DNA of 64,000 bases. Origin: Microbacterium esteraromaticum (GTDB lineage Bacteria > Actinomycetota > Actinomycetes > Actinomycetales > Microbacteriaceae). This document shows, piece after piece, positions 1-9,121 of the stretch (the stretch's first letter is position 1; every line of letters starts with the position of its first letter). The translations under genes were made by a program, and so were the position numbers. The DNA lies in assembly GCF_900163815.1 (NCBI RefSeq), contig NZ_FUKO01000019.1, positions 537,715 to 601,714 on the forward strand. The letters run 5' to 3'. The notes under the pieces were generated by a model. That model was given only the letters and a program-made list of their open reading frames with translations, made no database searches and was not told where the DNA came from.

Positions 1-1
1 C

Positions 2-1207
2 AAGGCGCCCTGGGTCGATGTCGTCTTCGGCACGCACAACATGGGCTCGCTGCCGGGGCTGCTGGAGCGCGCCCGCCACAACGGCGAGGCAGAGCTCGAG
101 ATCCTCGAGTCGCTCGAGATCTTCCCCTCGACTCTGCCCACCAAGCGCGACTCCGCCCACAGCGGCTGGGTCTCGATCTCCGTCGGCTGCAACAACACCT
201 GCACGTTCTGCATCGTGCCGAGCCTCCGCGGCAAAGAGAAAGACCGTCGCCCCGGCGACATCCTCAACGAGATTCGGCTCCTCGTCGAAGACGGCGCTAT
301 CGAGGTCACTCTGCTCGGTCAGAACGTGAACTCCTACGGCGTCGAATTCGGCGACCGACAGGCCTTCAGCAAGCTTCTGCGCGCCGCTGGCGAGATCGAG
401 GGCCTGGAGCGCATTCGCTTCACGAGCCCGCATCCGGCCGCGTTCACCGACGATGTGATCGACGCGATGGCCGAGACCCCGTCTGTCATGCCGCAGCTGC
501 ACATGCCGCTGCAATCGGGCAGTGACCGAGTGCTCAAGGCGATGCGCCGCTCATATCGCAGCGAGCGCTACCTCGGAATTCTCGACCGGGTGCGCGAGCG
601 CATCCCGTACGCGGCGATCACCACAGACATCATCGTCGGTTTCCCCGGCGAGACAGAAGAAGACTTCGAAGACACCATGCGGGTCGTCGAGCAATCCCGA
701 TTCACCAGCGCGTTCACCTTCCAGTACTCGATCCGTGAAGGCACACCTGCCGCGACCATGGCGGATCAGATTCCGAAGGAGATCGTGCAGGAGCGCTACA
801 ACCGTCTGCTGGCGCTGCAGGAGCGGATCTCGCTGGAAGAGAACCAGAAGCAGGTCGGCCGCGAGGTCGAGGTGCTGGTCTCAGTGGGGGAGGGCAAGAA
901 GGATGCTGAGACGCACCGCCTCACCGGTCGCGCTGAGGACAACCGGCTGGTGCACTTCGAGCTGACACCGGGCTCGGAGCTGCCGCGTCCCGGCGATGTC
1001 GTCACGGTCACGGTCACCCATGGTGCGCCATTCCACCTCCTCGCTGATGACCCGTCTGGCGCACCGCTGCGCATCCGCCGCACTCGCGGCGGCGACGCGT
1101 GGGAACGCGGACAGGCAGAGACCTGCGGTGTTCCGGCCGTCACCGGTGAATCCGGCGCTCCGAGAGCCGTGTCCTTGGGCCTGCCGACCCTGCGCATCGG
1201 TGTCTGA
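2..1207 (+). CDS. miaB: tRNA-2-methylthio-N6-dimethylallyladenosine synthase MiaB, 5' end cut by window
   Basis: This radical-SAM methylthiotransferase adds the 2-methylthio group to i6A37 of tRNAs reading UNN codons. The frame is open from base 2, so the start and most of the N-terminal UPF0004 domain lie outside the window. The radical-SAM cluster CNNTCTFC (C-x3-C-x2-C) is at 188-211. Further family signatures are [19 protein letters not shown] and [14 protein letters not shown], followed by a C-terminal TRAM-like region. The stop overlaps the miaA GTG by 8 bp, so both modification genes are probably translated together. The last ~50 residues beyond TRAM look poorly conserved. Identity is very secure; only the 5' boundary is missing. 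Confidence 0.96.
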   Translation, partial: KAPWVDVVFGTHNMGSLPGLLERARHNGEAELEILESLEIFPSTLPTKRDSAHSGWVSISVGCNNTCTFCIVPSLRGKEKDRRPGDILNEIRLLVEDGAIEVTLLGQNVNSYGVEFGDRQAFSKLLRAAGEIEGLERIRFTSPHPAAFTDDVIDAMAETPSVMPQLHMPLQSGSDRVLKAMRRSYRSERYLGILDRVRERIPYAAITTDIIVGFPGETEEDFEDTMRVVEQSRFTSAFTFQYSIREGTPAATMADQIPKEIVQERYNRLLALQERISLEENQKQVGREVEVLVSVGEGKKDAETHRLTGRAEDNRLVHFELTPGSELPRPGDVVTVTVTHGAPFHLLADDPSGAPLRIRRTRGGDAWERGQAETCGVPAVTGESGAPRAVSLGLPTLRIGV

Positions 1208-2114
1208 CAGCACGCCGCGGCTGTGGGCGGTCGTCGGGGCCACTGGCACCGGTAAGAGCGAGCTCGCCCTCGACCTGGCCGAAGCTTTGCGCACGCGCGG
1301 CAATCATGCCGAGATCGTGAACGCGGATGCGATGCAGCTGTACCGCGGCATGGACATCGGCACGGCCAAGCTCCCCGTCGGCGAACGGCGCAGCATCCCG
1401 CACCATATGCTCGACGTGCGCGACGTCACCCAAGAAGCGGCCGTCGCCTGGTACCAGCCACAAGCGCGCGCTGCCATCAGCGAGATCCACCGACGCGGAG
1501 ACGATGCCATCCTGGTGGGCGGTTCCGGCCTGTACGTGTCTAGCGTGCTCTACGACTTTCGGTTCCCGCCGAGGGACCCCGCGCTGCGCGCGGCGCTGGA
1601 GGCAGAGCTCGACGCGCACGGACCCGGCCCGCTGCTCGAGCGACTGCGGGCTGCCGACCCGGCGACCGCCGAGCGAATCGATCCCAAGAACACCCGTCGC
1701 ATCGTGCGTGCTCTCGAAGTGCTCGCGCAGGGTTCGAGCACGCACGGTGCCGCCCTGCCGGATGCGCCGGAACTCTGGCATCCGCACACCCGGATCCTCG
1801 GGCTGCACGTCGACCGTGCGGAACTCGTGACGCGGCTCGACGGCCGCGTCGAGCGCATGTGGGCCGACGGCCTGGTCGACGAGGTGCGGACGCTTCGTGG
1901 AGAAGGGCTGACAGACGGCACGACGGCACCCCGCGCGATCGGCTACGCGCAGGCGCTGGCCGAGCTCGAAGGGCGCATGACTGCTGTCGCGGCGGTCGCC
2001 GAGACGCAGGCGCTCACGCGCCGGTACGCGCGTCGGCAGGTGTCGTGGTTCAAGCGCTACCCGGGTATCGAATGGCTGTCGCCCCCGGTGGATGCTGCGG
2101 CGCTGCTGACCTGA
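1200..2114 (+). CDS. miaA: tRNA dimethylallyltransferase MiaA
   Basis: It transfers dimethylallyl from DMAPP to A37 of tRNA, making the substrate for MiaB directly upstream. From the chosen GTG at 1200 the protein is 304 aa, close to the family norm of about 300-316. The P-loop GATGTGKS is at residues 13-20, followed by [17 protein letters not shown] and the GGSGLYV motif. The open frame extends further upstream but lies inside miaB and has no family similarity. The GTG overlapping the miaB stop gives the expected N-terminus just ahead of the P-loop. Confidence 0.96.
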   Translation: MSDSTPRLWAVVGATGTGKSELALDLAEALRTRGNHAEIVNADAMQLYRGMDIGTAKLPVGERRSIPHHMLDVRDVTQEAAVAWYQPQARAAISEIHRRGDDAILVGGSGLYVSSVLYDFRFPPRDPALRAALEAELDAHGPGPLLERLRAADPATAERIDPKNTRRIVRALEVLAQGSSTHGAALPDAPELWHPHTRILGLHVDRAELVTRLDGRVERMWADGLVDEVRTLRGEGLTDGTTAPRAIGYAQALAELEGRMTAVAAVAETQALTRRYARRQVSWFKRYPGIEWLSPPVDAAALLT

Positions 2115-2182
2115 TCGGCATACCCAGCGGCGCCGACGCACACCCCATGGTCAACGTCCCCGCTGAGGGGCACGATGGAGAT

Positions 2183-2734
2183 ATGGCTACCCGCTACTAC
2201 ACCGCATCGAGCTTGGACGGCTTCATCGCGACGAGTGACCATTCGCTGGACTGGCTGCTGAAGCAAGACATCGACGACGACGGGCCGATGTCGTACCCGA
2301 GCTTTCGAGCAGGGGTCGGAGCCATGGCTCTCGGAGCCACCACGTTCGAGTGGATCATGGCGAACAACGGCTCCTGGGACTACACGCTTCCCGCCTGGGT
2401 GTTCAGCCATCATGATGTCGAGATCCCCGACGGCGCGAACATCCGCCGCGTGAAGGACGATGTGCGTGCGGTGCACGCCGAGATGACCGCAGCCGCGGGC
2501 GGCAAGGACCTCTGGATCGTCGGTGGCGGCGAACTGGTCGGGCAGTTCGCGGATGCTGGACTGCTCGACGAGGTCTGGGTGCAGTACGCTCCGGTGACGC
2601 TCGGGTCCGGCGCGCCGATTCTGCCGCGCAGCCTTGATCTCGAACTCCTCGACGTCGCGCGCAATCGTGATTTTCTGTGTGGACGCTACCGGGTGGTCGG
2701 CGCTCTGCACGTGGCTGCAGAATCTCTAGACTGA
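2183..2734 (+). CDS. Dihydrofolate-reductase-family protein (RibD C-terminal-like)
   Basis: A 183-aa single-domain protein of the RibD-C/DHFR fold. It has the N-terminal [15 protein letters not shown] signature, a central WVFSHHD segment, and the C-terminal [18 protein letters not shown] and LGSGAPILP motifs of the NADPH-dependent reductase group. Most such stand-alone proteins have no proven substrate. The start at 2183 gives the canonical N-terminus; GAGGGG at 2165-2170 is a rather distant possible ribosome site. The stop codon abuts the dapF -10 hexamer. Confidence 0.85.
   Translation: MATRYYTASSLDGFIATSDHSLDWLLKQDIDDDGPMSYPSFRAGVGAMALGATTFEWIMANNGSWDYTLPAWVFSHHDVEIPDGANIRRVKDDVRAVHAEMTAAAGGKDLWIVGGGELVGQFADAGLLDEVWVQYAPVTLGSGAPILPRSLDLELLDVARNRDFLCGRYRVVGALHVAAESLD
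2727..2732 (+). promoter_or_regulatory. -10 hexamer TAGACT, probable leaderless dapF promoter
   Basis: TAGACT ends 6 nt before the dapF ATG at 2739. Transcription starting about 7 nt after a -10 would begin at the start codon. There is no Shine-Dalgarno sequence in between. The hexamer overlaps the stop codon of the upstream gene. Confidence 0.6.
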
Positions 2735-2738
2735 ACGC

Positions 2739-3611
2739 ATGGTCGCATTCACCAAAGGACACGGCACCGGCAACGACTTCGTGATCATCGAAGACCTCGA
2801 TGGCGAACTCGACCTCACGACGAGTCGCGTGCAGGCGCTGTGTGACCGGAATTTCGGCGTCGGCGCCGATGGCGTGCTGCGAGTGGTGCGGTCCACCGCG
2901 ATCCCCGAGGGTGCCGCGCTGCTTACGGAAGAGCCGGCCGCCGAGTGGTTCATGGACTACCGCAATGCAGATGGCTCCGCCGTGCAGATGTGCGGCAACG
3001 GCATCCGTGTGTTCGCGCACTATCTGCTGCGTTCGGGGCTTGCGACGCGGGAACCCGGTTCGACGCTGCCCATCGGCACGCGTGCCGGGGTGCGAGACGT
3101 GATGAGCAGTGATACGGGATACCAGGTCGATCTGGGGCGGTGGCGTCTGGCCGGCGGTGAGCCGCTGGCGCGTGCCCAAGGGCTCAGCGTGGCCCGGCCC
3201 GGCCTGGGAATCGACATCGGCAATCCACACGTCGTCGTGGCGCTCGCCTCCGACGAAGAGCTCGCCGGCCTTGATTTGAATCCGGCGCCGCTACTGGACT
3301 CCACGGCCGCGGCAGACGCCAACGTGGAGTTCGTCGTCCCGGGGGAGCCGCTCGTCCGCGACGGTGTCGGCCATGTACGCATGAGGGTGCACGAACGGGG
3401 CGTCGGCGAGACCCTCAGCTGTGGAACGGGCGCAGCAGCGGCCGCCCTTGCCGTACGGTACTGGGCTGGCGAGCGTGCGCCCCACCAGTGGCGGGTGGAG
3501 GTTCCCGGTGGCGTGCTCGGCGTGCGGATGTTCGCAGCCGAAGACGGCGAGCACGTCGGCCTGTCAGGGCCGGCGCAACTCGTCTATCGCGGCGAGATCG
3601 ATCTCGCCTAG
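2739..3611 (+). CDS. dapF: Diaminopimelate epimerase DapF
   Basis: It interconverts LL- and meso-diaminopimelate for lysine and peptidoglycan synthesis. The enzyme is cofactor-independent and uses two cysteines as acid and base. Both are present: C85 in MCGNGIR and C228 in LSCGTGA. The N-terminal [12 protein letters not shown] and GADGVL motifs are intact. The length of 290 aa is normal. It is probably translated from a leaderless mRNA. It converges with the methyltransferase gene on the other strand, and the two stop codons overlap by 4 bp. Confidence 0.97.
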   Translation: MVAFTKGHGTGNDFVIIEDLDGELDLTTSRVQALCDRNFGVGADGVLRVVRSTAIPEGAALLTEEPAAEWFMDYRNADGSAVQMCGNGIRVFAHYLLRSGLATREPGSTLPIGTRAGVRDVMSSDTGYQVDLGRWRLAGGEPLARAQGLSVARPGLGIDIGNPHVVVALASDEELAGLDLNPAPLLDSTAAADANVEFVVPGEPLVRDGVGHVRMRVHERGVGETLSCGTGAAAAALAVRYWAGERAPHQWRVEVPGGVLGVRMFAAEDGEHVGLSGPAQLVYRGEIDLA

Positions 3612-4270
3612 AGCTGATCTTCTGCGCGCTCGGCGACATCGACCGGTTCGGTGGGCGGCGAACCGTGCTTGCGCACCTTCAGCACCCGGTATCCGCGACC
3701 CGTCGCGGCACGGAACACGCTGTAGCCCGGGTTGAACGTGGTCGTCAGCCAGCGCTGCAGCGAATCGGAACCGAGGTTGCGCTGCACGACGAGCCAGGCG
3801 TCGCTGCGCTCATCGAGGCGGGGGATCCACCGCTCGAGCATGCTGTGCAACTCGTTCTTGCCCACGCGGATCGGCGGATTCGAACGGATCGTGCGGAACA
3901 CGACGTCTTCGGGAACATCATCGGGGGTCACAGCGTTGACATTGGTGAGGCCGAGGGCCTCGGCATTGCGTCGGGTCAAGTCGAGCGCGCGCTGATTGAC
4001 ATCGACAGCCCAGATCCGCGCGTGCGGCGACGAAAGCGCCATCGTCAGACTGATCGGTCCCCAGCCGCACCCGAGGTCGAGGAAGTCGCCTCCGGGCGGC
4101 AGGGGAGGCATATTCGCGAAGAGGACAGCAGTGCCAGCATCCAAGCGGTCGGGACTGAAAACTCCACCCGCTGTGGTGAGTTGCAGATCGCGACCTGCCA
4201 GCTGTACACGGATGGTCTTCAAATTCTCGGCGCTCGCCGGGGCCGCGCTGAAGTAGTGATCGGACGGCAT
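3608..4270 (-). CDS. RsmC-like class I SAM-dependent methyltransferase
   Basis: A 220-aa MTS-domain protein like the catalytic half of 16S rRNA guanine-N2 methyltransferase RsmC. The SAM-binding motif DLGCGWGP is at residues 65-72. The NPPIRVG motif (131-137) is the NPP(F/Y)-type signature of exocyclic-amine N-methyltransferases. An N-terminal HYFS element and [10 protein letters not shown] match RsmC-type substrate loops. It lacks the second pseudo-domain of E. coli RsmC, as usual in actinobacterial homologues. An rRNA guanine target is inference from the family. Confidence 0.85.
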   Translation of the reverse strand: MPSDHYFSAAPASAENLKTIRVQLAGRDLQLTTAGGVFSPDRLDAGTAVLFANMPPLPPGGDFLDLGCGWGPISLTMALSSPHARIWAVDVNQRALDLTRRNAEALGLTNVNAVTPDDVPEDVVFRTIRSNPPIRVGKNELHSMLERWIPRLDERSDAWLVVQRNLGSDSLQRWLTTTFNPGYSVFRAATGRGYRVLKVRKHGSPPTEPVDVAERAEDQL

Positions 4271-4276
4271 GCAGTG

Positions 4277-4282
4277 AGCGTA
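4277..4282 (-). promoter_or_regulatory. -10 hexamer TACGCT, probable leaderless promoter of the RsmC-like gene
   Basis: On the minus strand TACGCT is followed by exactly 6 nt and then the ATG at 4270. No ribosome-binding sequence intervenes. It faces away from hflX. Confidence 0.55.
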
Positions 4283-4341
4283 CCGGACAGCGCGGGCTAA
4301 GGTTAAGGCGCCATTTCAGAGAGGGCAGAGTTCACCACCGG

Positions 4342-5847
4342 ATGACGAACACCAACGACGAGACCGCGCACGGAGCAGTTGACCGCGTGCTGGCCAATGC
4401 AGACCCGCGCACGCAGGTGCGCACATTCGGGTCCGCCCAGGCGCTGCAGGACGCCGCGACCGCGAATCACACGGATGCGGACGGCGCGCAGTGGGATCTT
4501 GATGACCGGCATGCGCTCCGGCGCGTCGGCGGTCTTTCCACCGAGCTCGAGGATGTCACCGAGGTCGAGTACCGGCAGCTGCGGCTGGAGAACGTCGTCC
4601 TCGTGGGCGTGTACCCGCAGGGTGCCCAGGAAGATGCCGAGAATTCGCTGCGCGAGCTGGCTGCGCTTGCAGAGACCGCCGGGGCAGTCGTGCTGGATGG
4701 CTTGCTGCAGCGCCGGCCGCACCCGGATCCGGCAACGTACCTCGGCCGGGGCAAGGCGCAGGAGCTGAAGGACATCGTCGCCTCCGTCGGTGCCGACACG
4801 GTCATCGCCGACACCGAACTGGCATCCAGCCAGCGGCGCGCGCTGGAGGACGTCGTCAAGGTGAAGGTCATCGACCGCACCACGGTGATCCTCGACATCT
4901 TCAGCCAGCATGCCAAGAGCCGCGAGGGCAAGGCCCAGGTCGAGCTCGCCCAGCTCGAGTACCTCCTGCCGCGTCTGCGCGGCTGGGGCGAGTCGATGAG
5001 CCGCCAGGCCGGTGGTCAGGTCGGTGCTGGCGGTGCGGGCATGGGTTCGCGTGGACCCGGTGAGACGAAGATCGAATTGGATCGCCGCCGCATCCGCACT
5101 CGCATGGCGCAGCTGCGCAAGCAGATCCGCGACTTCGCTCCCGCGCGCGACGCGAAGCGCGCCGAACGCAAGCGCAATACGATTCCCTCGGTCGCGATCG
5201 CCGGCTACACGAACGCCGGCAAATCGAGTCTGCTCAACGCGCTCACCAGCGCCGGCGTGCTCGTAGAGAACGCCCTGTTCGCGACGCTGGATGCCACCGT
5301 GCGCCGCTCTGAGACTGCAGACGGCCGGGTCTTCACCCTCACCGATACAGTCGGCTTCGTCCGCAACCTGCCGCACCAGCTGGTCGAGGCGTTCCGCTCG
5401 ACGCTGGAGGAAGTGGGCCAGGCCGACCTGATCGTGCACGTGGTCGACGGATCGCACCCGGATCCTTCCGCGCAGTTGCAGACCGTCCGCGATGTCATGG
5501 GCGACGTGGGTGCTCGAGACATTCCCGAGATCGTCGTGTTCAACAAGGCCGACCTCATCGACTCCGATGAGCGGCTCGTGCTGCGCGGTCTCGCACCCGA
5601 CGCGCACTTCGTCTCGTCACGAACGGGGGAGGGCGTCGAAGAGCTGCGCGGCGTCGTCGAGCGGATGCTGCCGATGCCCGCCGTCGAAGTGCGCGTGCTC
5701 ATCCCGTACGACCGCGGTGACCTGGTCTCTGCCGTGCACGAGAGCGGCGTGCTGCTCTCGGCCGAGCACGAAGAGGCGGGGACCGCCGTGCACGCGCACG
5801 TCTCTGAGCGCCTCGCGGCCGAGCTGCAGCCGTACTCGGTGTCCTGA
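4342..5847 (+). CDS. hflX: Ribosome-associated GTPase HflX
   Basis: HflX binds the 50S subunit and splits stalled or stressed ribosomes. The 501-aa protein has the N-terminal HflX domain (PDPATYLGRGKAQEL region), a glycine-rich linker (GGQVGAGGAGMGSRGPGE, about 230-247), then the GTPase core. G1 GYTNAGKS is at 291-298, the G3 DTVGF at 335-339 and the G4 NKAD at 401-404. The N-terminus is long, as in other actinobacterial HflX. A purine-rich GAGAGGGCAGAG lies 10-20 nt upstream of the ATG, and a TAAGGT -10-like element is at 4298-4303. It is divergent from the RsmC-like gene. Confidence 0.95.
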   Translation: MTNTNDETAHGAVDRVLANADPRTQVRTFGSAQALQDAATANHTDADGAQWDLDDRHALRRVGGLSTELEDVTEVEYRQLRLENVVLVGVYPQGAQEDAENSLRELAALAETAGAVVLDGLLQRRPHPDPATYLGRGKAQELKDIVASVGADTVIADTELASSQRRALEDVVKVKVIDRTTVILDIFSQHAKSREGKAQVELAQLEYLLPRLRGWGESMSRQAGGQVGAGGAGMGSRGPGETKIELDRRRIRTRMAQLRKQIRDFAPARDAKRAERKRNTIPSVAIAGYTNAGKSSLLNALTSAGVLVENALFATLDATVRRSETADGRVFTLTDTVGFVRNLPHQLVEAFRSTLEEVGQADLIVHVVDGSHPDPSAQLQTVRDVMGDVGARDIPEIVVFNKADLIDSDERLVLRGLAPDAHFVSSRTGEGVEELRGVVERMLPMPAVEVRVLIPYDRGDLVSAVHESGVLLSAEHEEAGTAVHAHVSERLAAELQPYSVS

Positions 5848-5882
5848 CAGACGGGCTCGACCGGCCAGTCCGGCATCTGTCT

Positions 5883-5909
5883 GCGCGCCGTCGGCTGGCC
5901 GGCGGCGCG
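5883..5909. terminator. GC-rich hairpin between convergent hflX and SIMPL genes
   Basis: An inverted repeat with CGCGCCG and CGGCGCG arms sits in the 73-bp gap between the two stop codons. There is no U-tract, so intrinsic termination is uncertain. Confidence 0.3.
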
Positions 5910-5920
5910 AGACGTGCGTC

Positions 5921-6580
5921 TCAGTTGGCGGCGAAGCGGCCCTCCACGGTGGCGGAGACGGCGATCTCCTCGGCCTGGAACTCCATGGCCGGCGCCGCTG
6001 CATCCATCGACATCATCCCGCCCACAGCGAGCGCCTTCGACATCTGGCCAGCGCCCTCGGAGATCAGACCCCGATCGGCGATCTCCAGCGGTGTGACGTT
6101 CTTCAGGCCGAGTGCTTCGGCATATGCGCGTGCACGCGAGACCGCTACACCAACCGCCTGAGTCGCCACCTCGCGCTCCACCTCGGCCTCGGTCTGCGGC
6201 GTCAGATGCCAGTCGATGTAGCCCAGCGAGACGCCATCATCGACGGAGAGCTCCGTCGCCCAGACAGACATCTCGGAGATGTCGGAGAAGGTGGCTGTGA
6301 ACTCGACCGTGGCGCGGTAGACCGGAGCGAGACGCTTGCCCTCGTTGTTCCATGGTCGCTCCGCGAGCACGCTCATGCGCTGACTGGTCCACTCGGTCAC
6401 GCTGCCAGCGGTCTCACGCGAGGTGATGCTGTCGCGCACGGGGGCAGCGAGTGCCAGAGTGCGCTCGACGACGTCTGCGCGATCGGGGCCGTCCAGTGCG
6501 ACGGTCAGATGGACAGTGGCGCGCTCGGGAGACACACGCAGCTCGTGCTCGCCACGGACGGTGATGATGACATCGCTCAT
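5921..6580 (-). CDS. SIMPL-domain protein (DUF541 family)
   Basis: A 219-aa protein of the SIMPL/DUF541 family (BP26/OMP28-like). It starts VIITVRGEHELRVSPERATVHLTV, the typical first strand pair, and ends in SATVEGRF. No signal peptide or membrane segment is visible, so it may act in the cytoplasm; the molecular function of the family is unclear. The second methionine of the frame (6580) was chosen because it lies 7 nt after a TACAGT -10 hexamer and fits the family N-terminus. An upstream ATG at 6610 would add ten residues lacking similarity. Confidence 0.8.
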   Translation of the reverse strand: MSDVIITVRGEHELRVSPERATVHLTVALDGPDRADVVERTLALAAPVRDSITSRETAGSVTEWTSQRMSVLAERPWNNEGKRLAPVYRATVEFTATFSDISEMSVWATELSVDDGVSLGYIDWHLTPQTEAEVEREVATQAVGVAVSRARAYAEALGLKNVTPLEIADRGLISEGAGQMSKALAVGGMMSMDAAAPAMEFQAEEIAVSATVEGRFAAN

Positions 6581-6587
6581 GGCAGTG

Positions 6588-6593
6588 ACTGTA
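6588..6593 (-). promoter_or_regulatory. -10 hexamer TACAGT, probable leaderless SIMPL-gene promoter
   Basis: TACAGT on the minus strand is followed by 7 nt and the ATG at 6580, with no Shine-Dalgarno sequence. Confidence 0.5.
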
Positions 6594-6734
6594 CGACACC
6601 GAAGGGACATTCAGACAGCCGGCAGGCGGGAATGGCGCGCGATTCGAATCCGTTGTACCCTGAGAGGCTGGATGCTGCGGCATCCACATGGTAATTCAAC
6701 AGTGTGACAGTGGCTCCTTCGCGAGAAGGTTCAC

Positions 6735-7104
6735 GGGGCTGATCGGTTTCGACGGCGCTTGTGTATCGACGAGAAGCGGGCCGAGGATGCAGGGTTATCT
6801 CGTGAACGCTCCCTGCAAAACCATAGTTGCCGAAACAAAGCGCAACGACTTCGCCCTCGCTGCATAAGCGAGCCCGATAGTCCGTCAGACCGTATGTGAT
6901 TCCGATACGGACCCTGGCGTCATTTAGGAATCTTGCTGCGTGATGGCGTCTGGACGTCACGTGGGACTCTTCCCAGGCTGGGCTCGTCGACTTAGGTGTC
7001 TGTGACAAAGGTCGGAGCCGAGCAGAACGTCTTCACAGACTGCGCCCGGAGAAGACGCCGATTTTCAGTGTCGGACGGGGGTTCGATTCCCCCCAGCTCC
7101 ACCA
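6735..7104 (+). ncRNA. ssrA: Transfer-messenger RNA (tmRNA)
   Basis: This is a one-piece tmRNA of about 370 nt that rescues ribosomes stalled on non-stop mRNAs. The 5' end GGGGCTG pairs with CAGCTCC at 7094-7100 (one G-U pair) to form the tRNA-like acceptor. The conserved GATCGGTTTCGACGG opening follows. The 3' end has a T-arm with GGTTCGATTCC, then discriminator A and an encoded CCA at 7102-7104. The tag frame lies at 6829-6867. Between the tag and the 3' domain are GC-rich segments expected for the pseudoknots. A strong terminator follows directly. Confidence 0.97.
6829..6867 (+). other. tmRNA proteolysis-tag reading frame
   Basis: The resume codon GCC follows TAGTT, equivalent to the UAGUC before the E. 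coli resume codon. Translation gives A-E-T-K-R-N-D-F-A-L-A-A then TAA. With the alanine carried by tmRNA itself the tag is (A)AETKRNDFALAA. The hydrophobic FALAA end fits ClpXP recognition. The middle differs from the ANSKRTDFALAA tag recalled for related actinobacteria. Confidence 0.9.
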
Positions 7105-7122
7105 GCCGCTGTCACTGCGAAC

Positions 7123-7163
7123 AACCCCGCGGTCCCTACGAGAGTGAGGGCCGCGGGGTTTTT
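7123..7163 (+). terminator. Intrinsic terminator of ssrA
   Basis: A 13-bp stem, AACCCCGCGGTCC with GGGCCGCGGGGTT (one G-T pair), is followed directly by a run of five Ts. It starts 19 nt after the tmRNA CCA end. Confidence 0.9.
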
Positions 7164-7257
7164 CTGTGCACATTGACGACGATGCGGCGAGCGGCCTGGT
7201 CGCCGTGTTCACGGAAGGCGAGTAGGGTGACTCATCCACTACGAGGGAGGAACCACT

Positions 7258-7452
7258 ATGGGAATCTTCGATGATGCGAAAGAGACGATCGACGAGGCCG
7301 CCAAGCAGGCCGGACGTGCTGTCGACGACACCGTGGAGCGCGTCAAGGACAAGGCTGACGAGATGAAGGCCGAAGCCGACGTGAAGAAGGCAGAAGCCGA
7401 GCGCGATTCGGTGAAGGCTCGCAATGACGCGAAGGAAGATCTCCGCGACTGA
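7258..7452 (+). CDS. Small charged helical protein
   Basis: A 64-aa protein made almost entirely of A, D, E, K and R with heptad-like spacing (FDDAKETIDEAAKQAGRAVDD, then KADEMKAEADVKKAEAER), predicting one or two amphipathic helices. Composition resembles CsbD-like or LEA-like stress proteins, but no specific family can be assigned. The reading frame is supported by a near-perfect ribosome site, GAGGGAGGA, about 6 nt before the ATG. It has its own downstream hairpin at 7494-7521. Confidence 0.75.
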   Translation: MGIFDDAKETIDEAAKQAGRAVDDTVERVKDKADEMKAEADVKKAEAERDSVKARNDAKEDLRD

Positions 7453-7493
7453 GCATCTGCGCTCTGCTGCGCTGTTGCCCAGCCTGAACTGCG

Positions 7494-7521
7494 CCCTCGT
7501 CGCTCTTCGGAGCGCCGAGGG
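7494..7521. terminator. Hairpin with UUCG tetraloop between convergent genes
   Basis: CCCTCG-T-CGCTC-TTCG-GAGCG-C-CGAGGG forms an 11-bp stem with one mismatch and a very stable UUCG loop. There is no U-tract. It lies between the 64-aa gene and the convergent TetR gene and could serve both strands. Confidence 0.5.
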
Positions 7522-7551
7522 TGCAGGCGTGCGACGGCGCTCCGAGCGCAG

Positions 7552-8154
7552 CTAGCGCGGACGCAGACCGTCGAGCGCGACCGCGAGGATCTCCTCGCCG
7601 AGCAGCGTGGGGTCGACCGGACCGTCCACCCGGTACCACTCGACGACGGAGTTGATCATGCCGAAGATCAGTCGCGTCGCAACGCCCGCATCGAGATCCG
7701 CCCGCACGAGCCCTTCGGACTGCGCCTCTCGCACCAGGGCGGTCACCATGTGATCGAATCGGCGTCGACGTTCCAGAGCGGCGAGTTCGATGTCGCTGTT
7801 TCCGCGCAGCCGCAGCAGCAGTGTGACCTGCGGCTGTCTCTGAGTGAGCACGTGCACCGCACCACGGATGATCGACCGCAGCCGCTCCGCAGCCGTCGGC
7901 TGCCGCTGTGCGGCATCCATGGCCTGCTCGAGACCGCCCAGTGCGTCTTCCAACGCGATCTCGAGGATCTGCTGCTTGGAATCGACGTGGTGGTACAGCG
8001 CGGATTTCGTCACCCCGAGCCGGCTTGTCAGATCCGATACCGACGTTGCGTCGTAACCCTGCTGATTGAACAGCTCGACGCCAACGCGAATGACATCCGC
8101 GCGATCATATCCGGGGCGTCCTCGCCGCACCGAACCGGCACTGCTCGCCGTCAC
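7552..8154 (-). CDS. TetR/AcrR-family transcriptional regulator
   Basis: A 200-aa repressor-type protein. The N-terminal TetR HTH covers about residues 15-60 (DVIRVGVELFNQQGYDATSVSDLTSRLGVTKS segment, then ALYHHVDSKQQIL). The C-terminal ligand domain is about 130 residues. The regulated gene is not obvious. The divergent neighbour encodes a 65-aa membrane protein with a 120-bp intergenic space, so self-regulation or control of that gene is possible. No ligand can be inferred. Confidence 0.88.
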   Translation of the reverse strand: MTASSAGSVRRGRPGYDRADVIRVGVELFNQQGYDATSVSDLTSRLGVTKSALYHHVDSKQQILEIALEDALGGLEQAMDAAQRQPTAAERLRSIIRGAVHVLTQRQPQVTLLLRLRGNSDIELAALERRRRFDHMVTALVREAQSEGLVRADLDAGVATRLIFGMINSVVEWYRVDGPVDPTLLGEEILAVALDGLRPR

Positions 8155-8274
8155 GGCGTCCTCTTCGACATGCCAACCAACTTAGCGCGCATCCACGCCG
8201 ACGAGGCCTGCGGCGTCATCGGCTCCGAGGCGGCTAAGCTGGAGAAGTTATCCGACGTTCTGGAGGCTTTCGAC

Positions 8275-8472
8275 GTGGTCGATTTCATTGTGTTCATGGT
8301 GCTGTTCCTCGGTGGTTTCTACCTTTTCGGGATCTCCCACTCGCTTCCGACCGGTCAGGGCCTGGCCTTCACCGCAGGCATTCTCCTGGTGAGCCTCGCA
8401 CTGGCATGGGTCATGCGTCAGCGTGGCTCCGCCACCAAGCGCAGCGACAACTGGAACCAGAACAACAAGTGA
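8275..8472 (+). CDS. Small two-helix membrane protein
   Basis: A 65-aa protein with two hydrophobic segments, about residues 3-20 (DFIVFMVLFLGGFYLFG) and 28-48 (GLAFTAGILLVSLALAWVM), and a short charged, Asn-rich tail. The GTG at 8275 is preceded by GGAGG about 9 nt upstream, better than any other start in this frame. Function is unknown. It diverges from the TetR gene and converges on a lipoprotein gene across a hairpin. Confidence 0.7.
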   Translation: MVDFIVFMVLFLGGFYLFGISHSLPTGQGLAFTAGILLVSLALAWVMRQRGSATKRSDNWNQNNK

Positions 8473-8477
8473 GCGTC

Positions 8478-8502
8478 GGGTGCCGCATGAAGCGCGGCAC
8501 CC
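8478..8502. terminator. Perfect 9-bp hairpin between convergent genes
   Basis: GGGTGCCGC and GCGGCACCC are separated by a 7-nt loop between the stops of the small membrane protein and the lipoprotein. There is no U-tract. Confidence 0.45.
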
Positions 8503-8517
8503 CTGGCAGGCGACTGC

Positions 8518-9090
8518 TCAGCTCTTCCAATCGATGAGCAGCAGTCCCTGCTTCGTGTCGGAGAACTTCACCCAGCCGTCTCCGAATTCATATGTCATGC
8601 CGAAACCGTCTTCATCGGTGGCGATGGCGTAGGCCGGGTCCTCAGTGAAGATCGTGTTTCCGTCTTCCGCTGAGCGCAACCACCCATCACGGACGAGATT
8701 CGATTTCGCCGCGTCTGCGGTGACCGTGTCGGTCGGCCCCCACGCATACATCTGACCGTGGTCGGATGCGGTGGTGAAATCCGCCCACATGCACAGCAGG
8801 CCGTCTTCGATCAGCGTCTCGCCGATGCGGAACTCTTCCTCTTCGAACGTCCAGCCCTGCGAGGTCAGTGCGTCGACTGTTCCCTCCGAGACGATCGTCT
8901 CGCAGGTCGGATCCGCGGATGGCTGCTCCGGTGCCGGTTGGCCTTCTGGTGTGGAGGAGATCGTCGCCTGCGGCTGCTCCGGCGTCGAGGTGGGGGTTGT
9001 CGACGCTTCGTCGGTGGGAGATCCACCGCAAGCGACGAGAGACAGCGCTGCGAGCACAGTGGCGGCAGCAAGGGGGATGCGATTTTTCAT
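8518..9090 (-). CDS. Secreted lipoprotein of unknown function
   Basis: A 190-aa protein with a type II signal peptide: MKNR, then a hydrophobic stretch ending LSLVAC, where C21 is the lipidation site. A Ser/Thr/Pro-rich linker follows to about residue 60, then a small alpha/beta domain containing SQGWTFEEEEFRIGETLIEDGLLCMW. The linker-plus-domain layout is common among actinobacterial surface lipoproteins. Two further cysteines in the mature domain could form a disulfide. The upstream extension of the frame was rejected because the signal peptide begins at this ATG. Confidence 0.8.
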   Translation of the reverse strand: MKNRIPLAAATVLAALSLVACGGSPTDEASTTPTSTPEQPQATISSTPEGQPAPEQPSADPTCETIVSEGTVDALTSQGWTFEEEEFRIGETLIEDGLLCMWADFTTASDHGQMYAWGPTDTVTADAAKSNLVRDGWLRSAEDGNTIFTEDPAYAIATDEDGFGMTYEFGDGWVKFSDTKQGLLLIDWKS

Positions 9091-9121
9091 GTGATCCGTG
9101 GGGGAGAGGTGCGCAGCGCGC

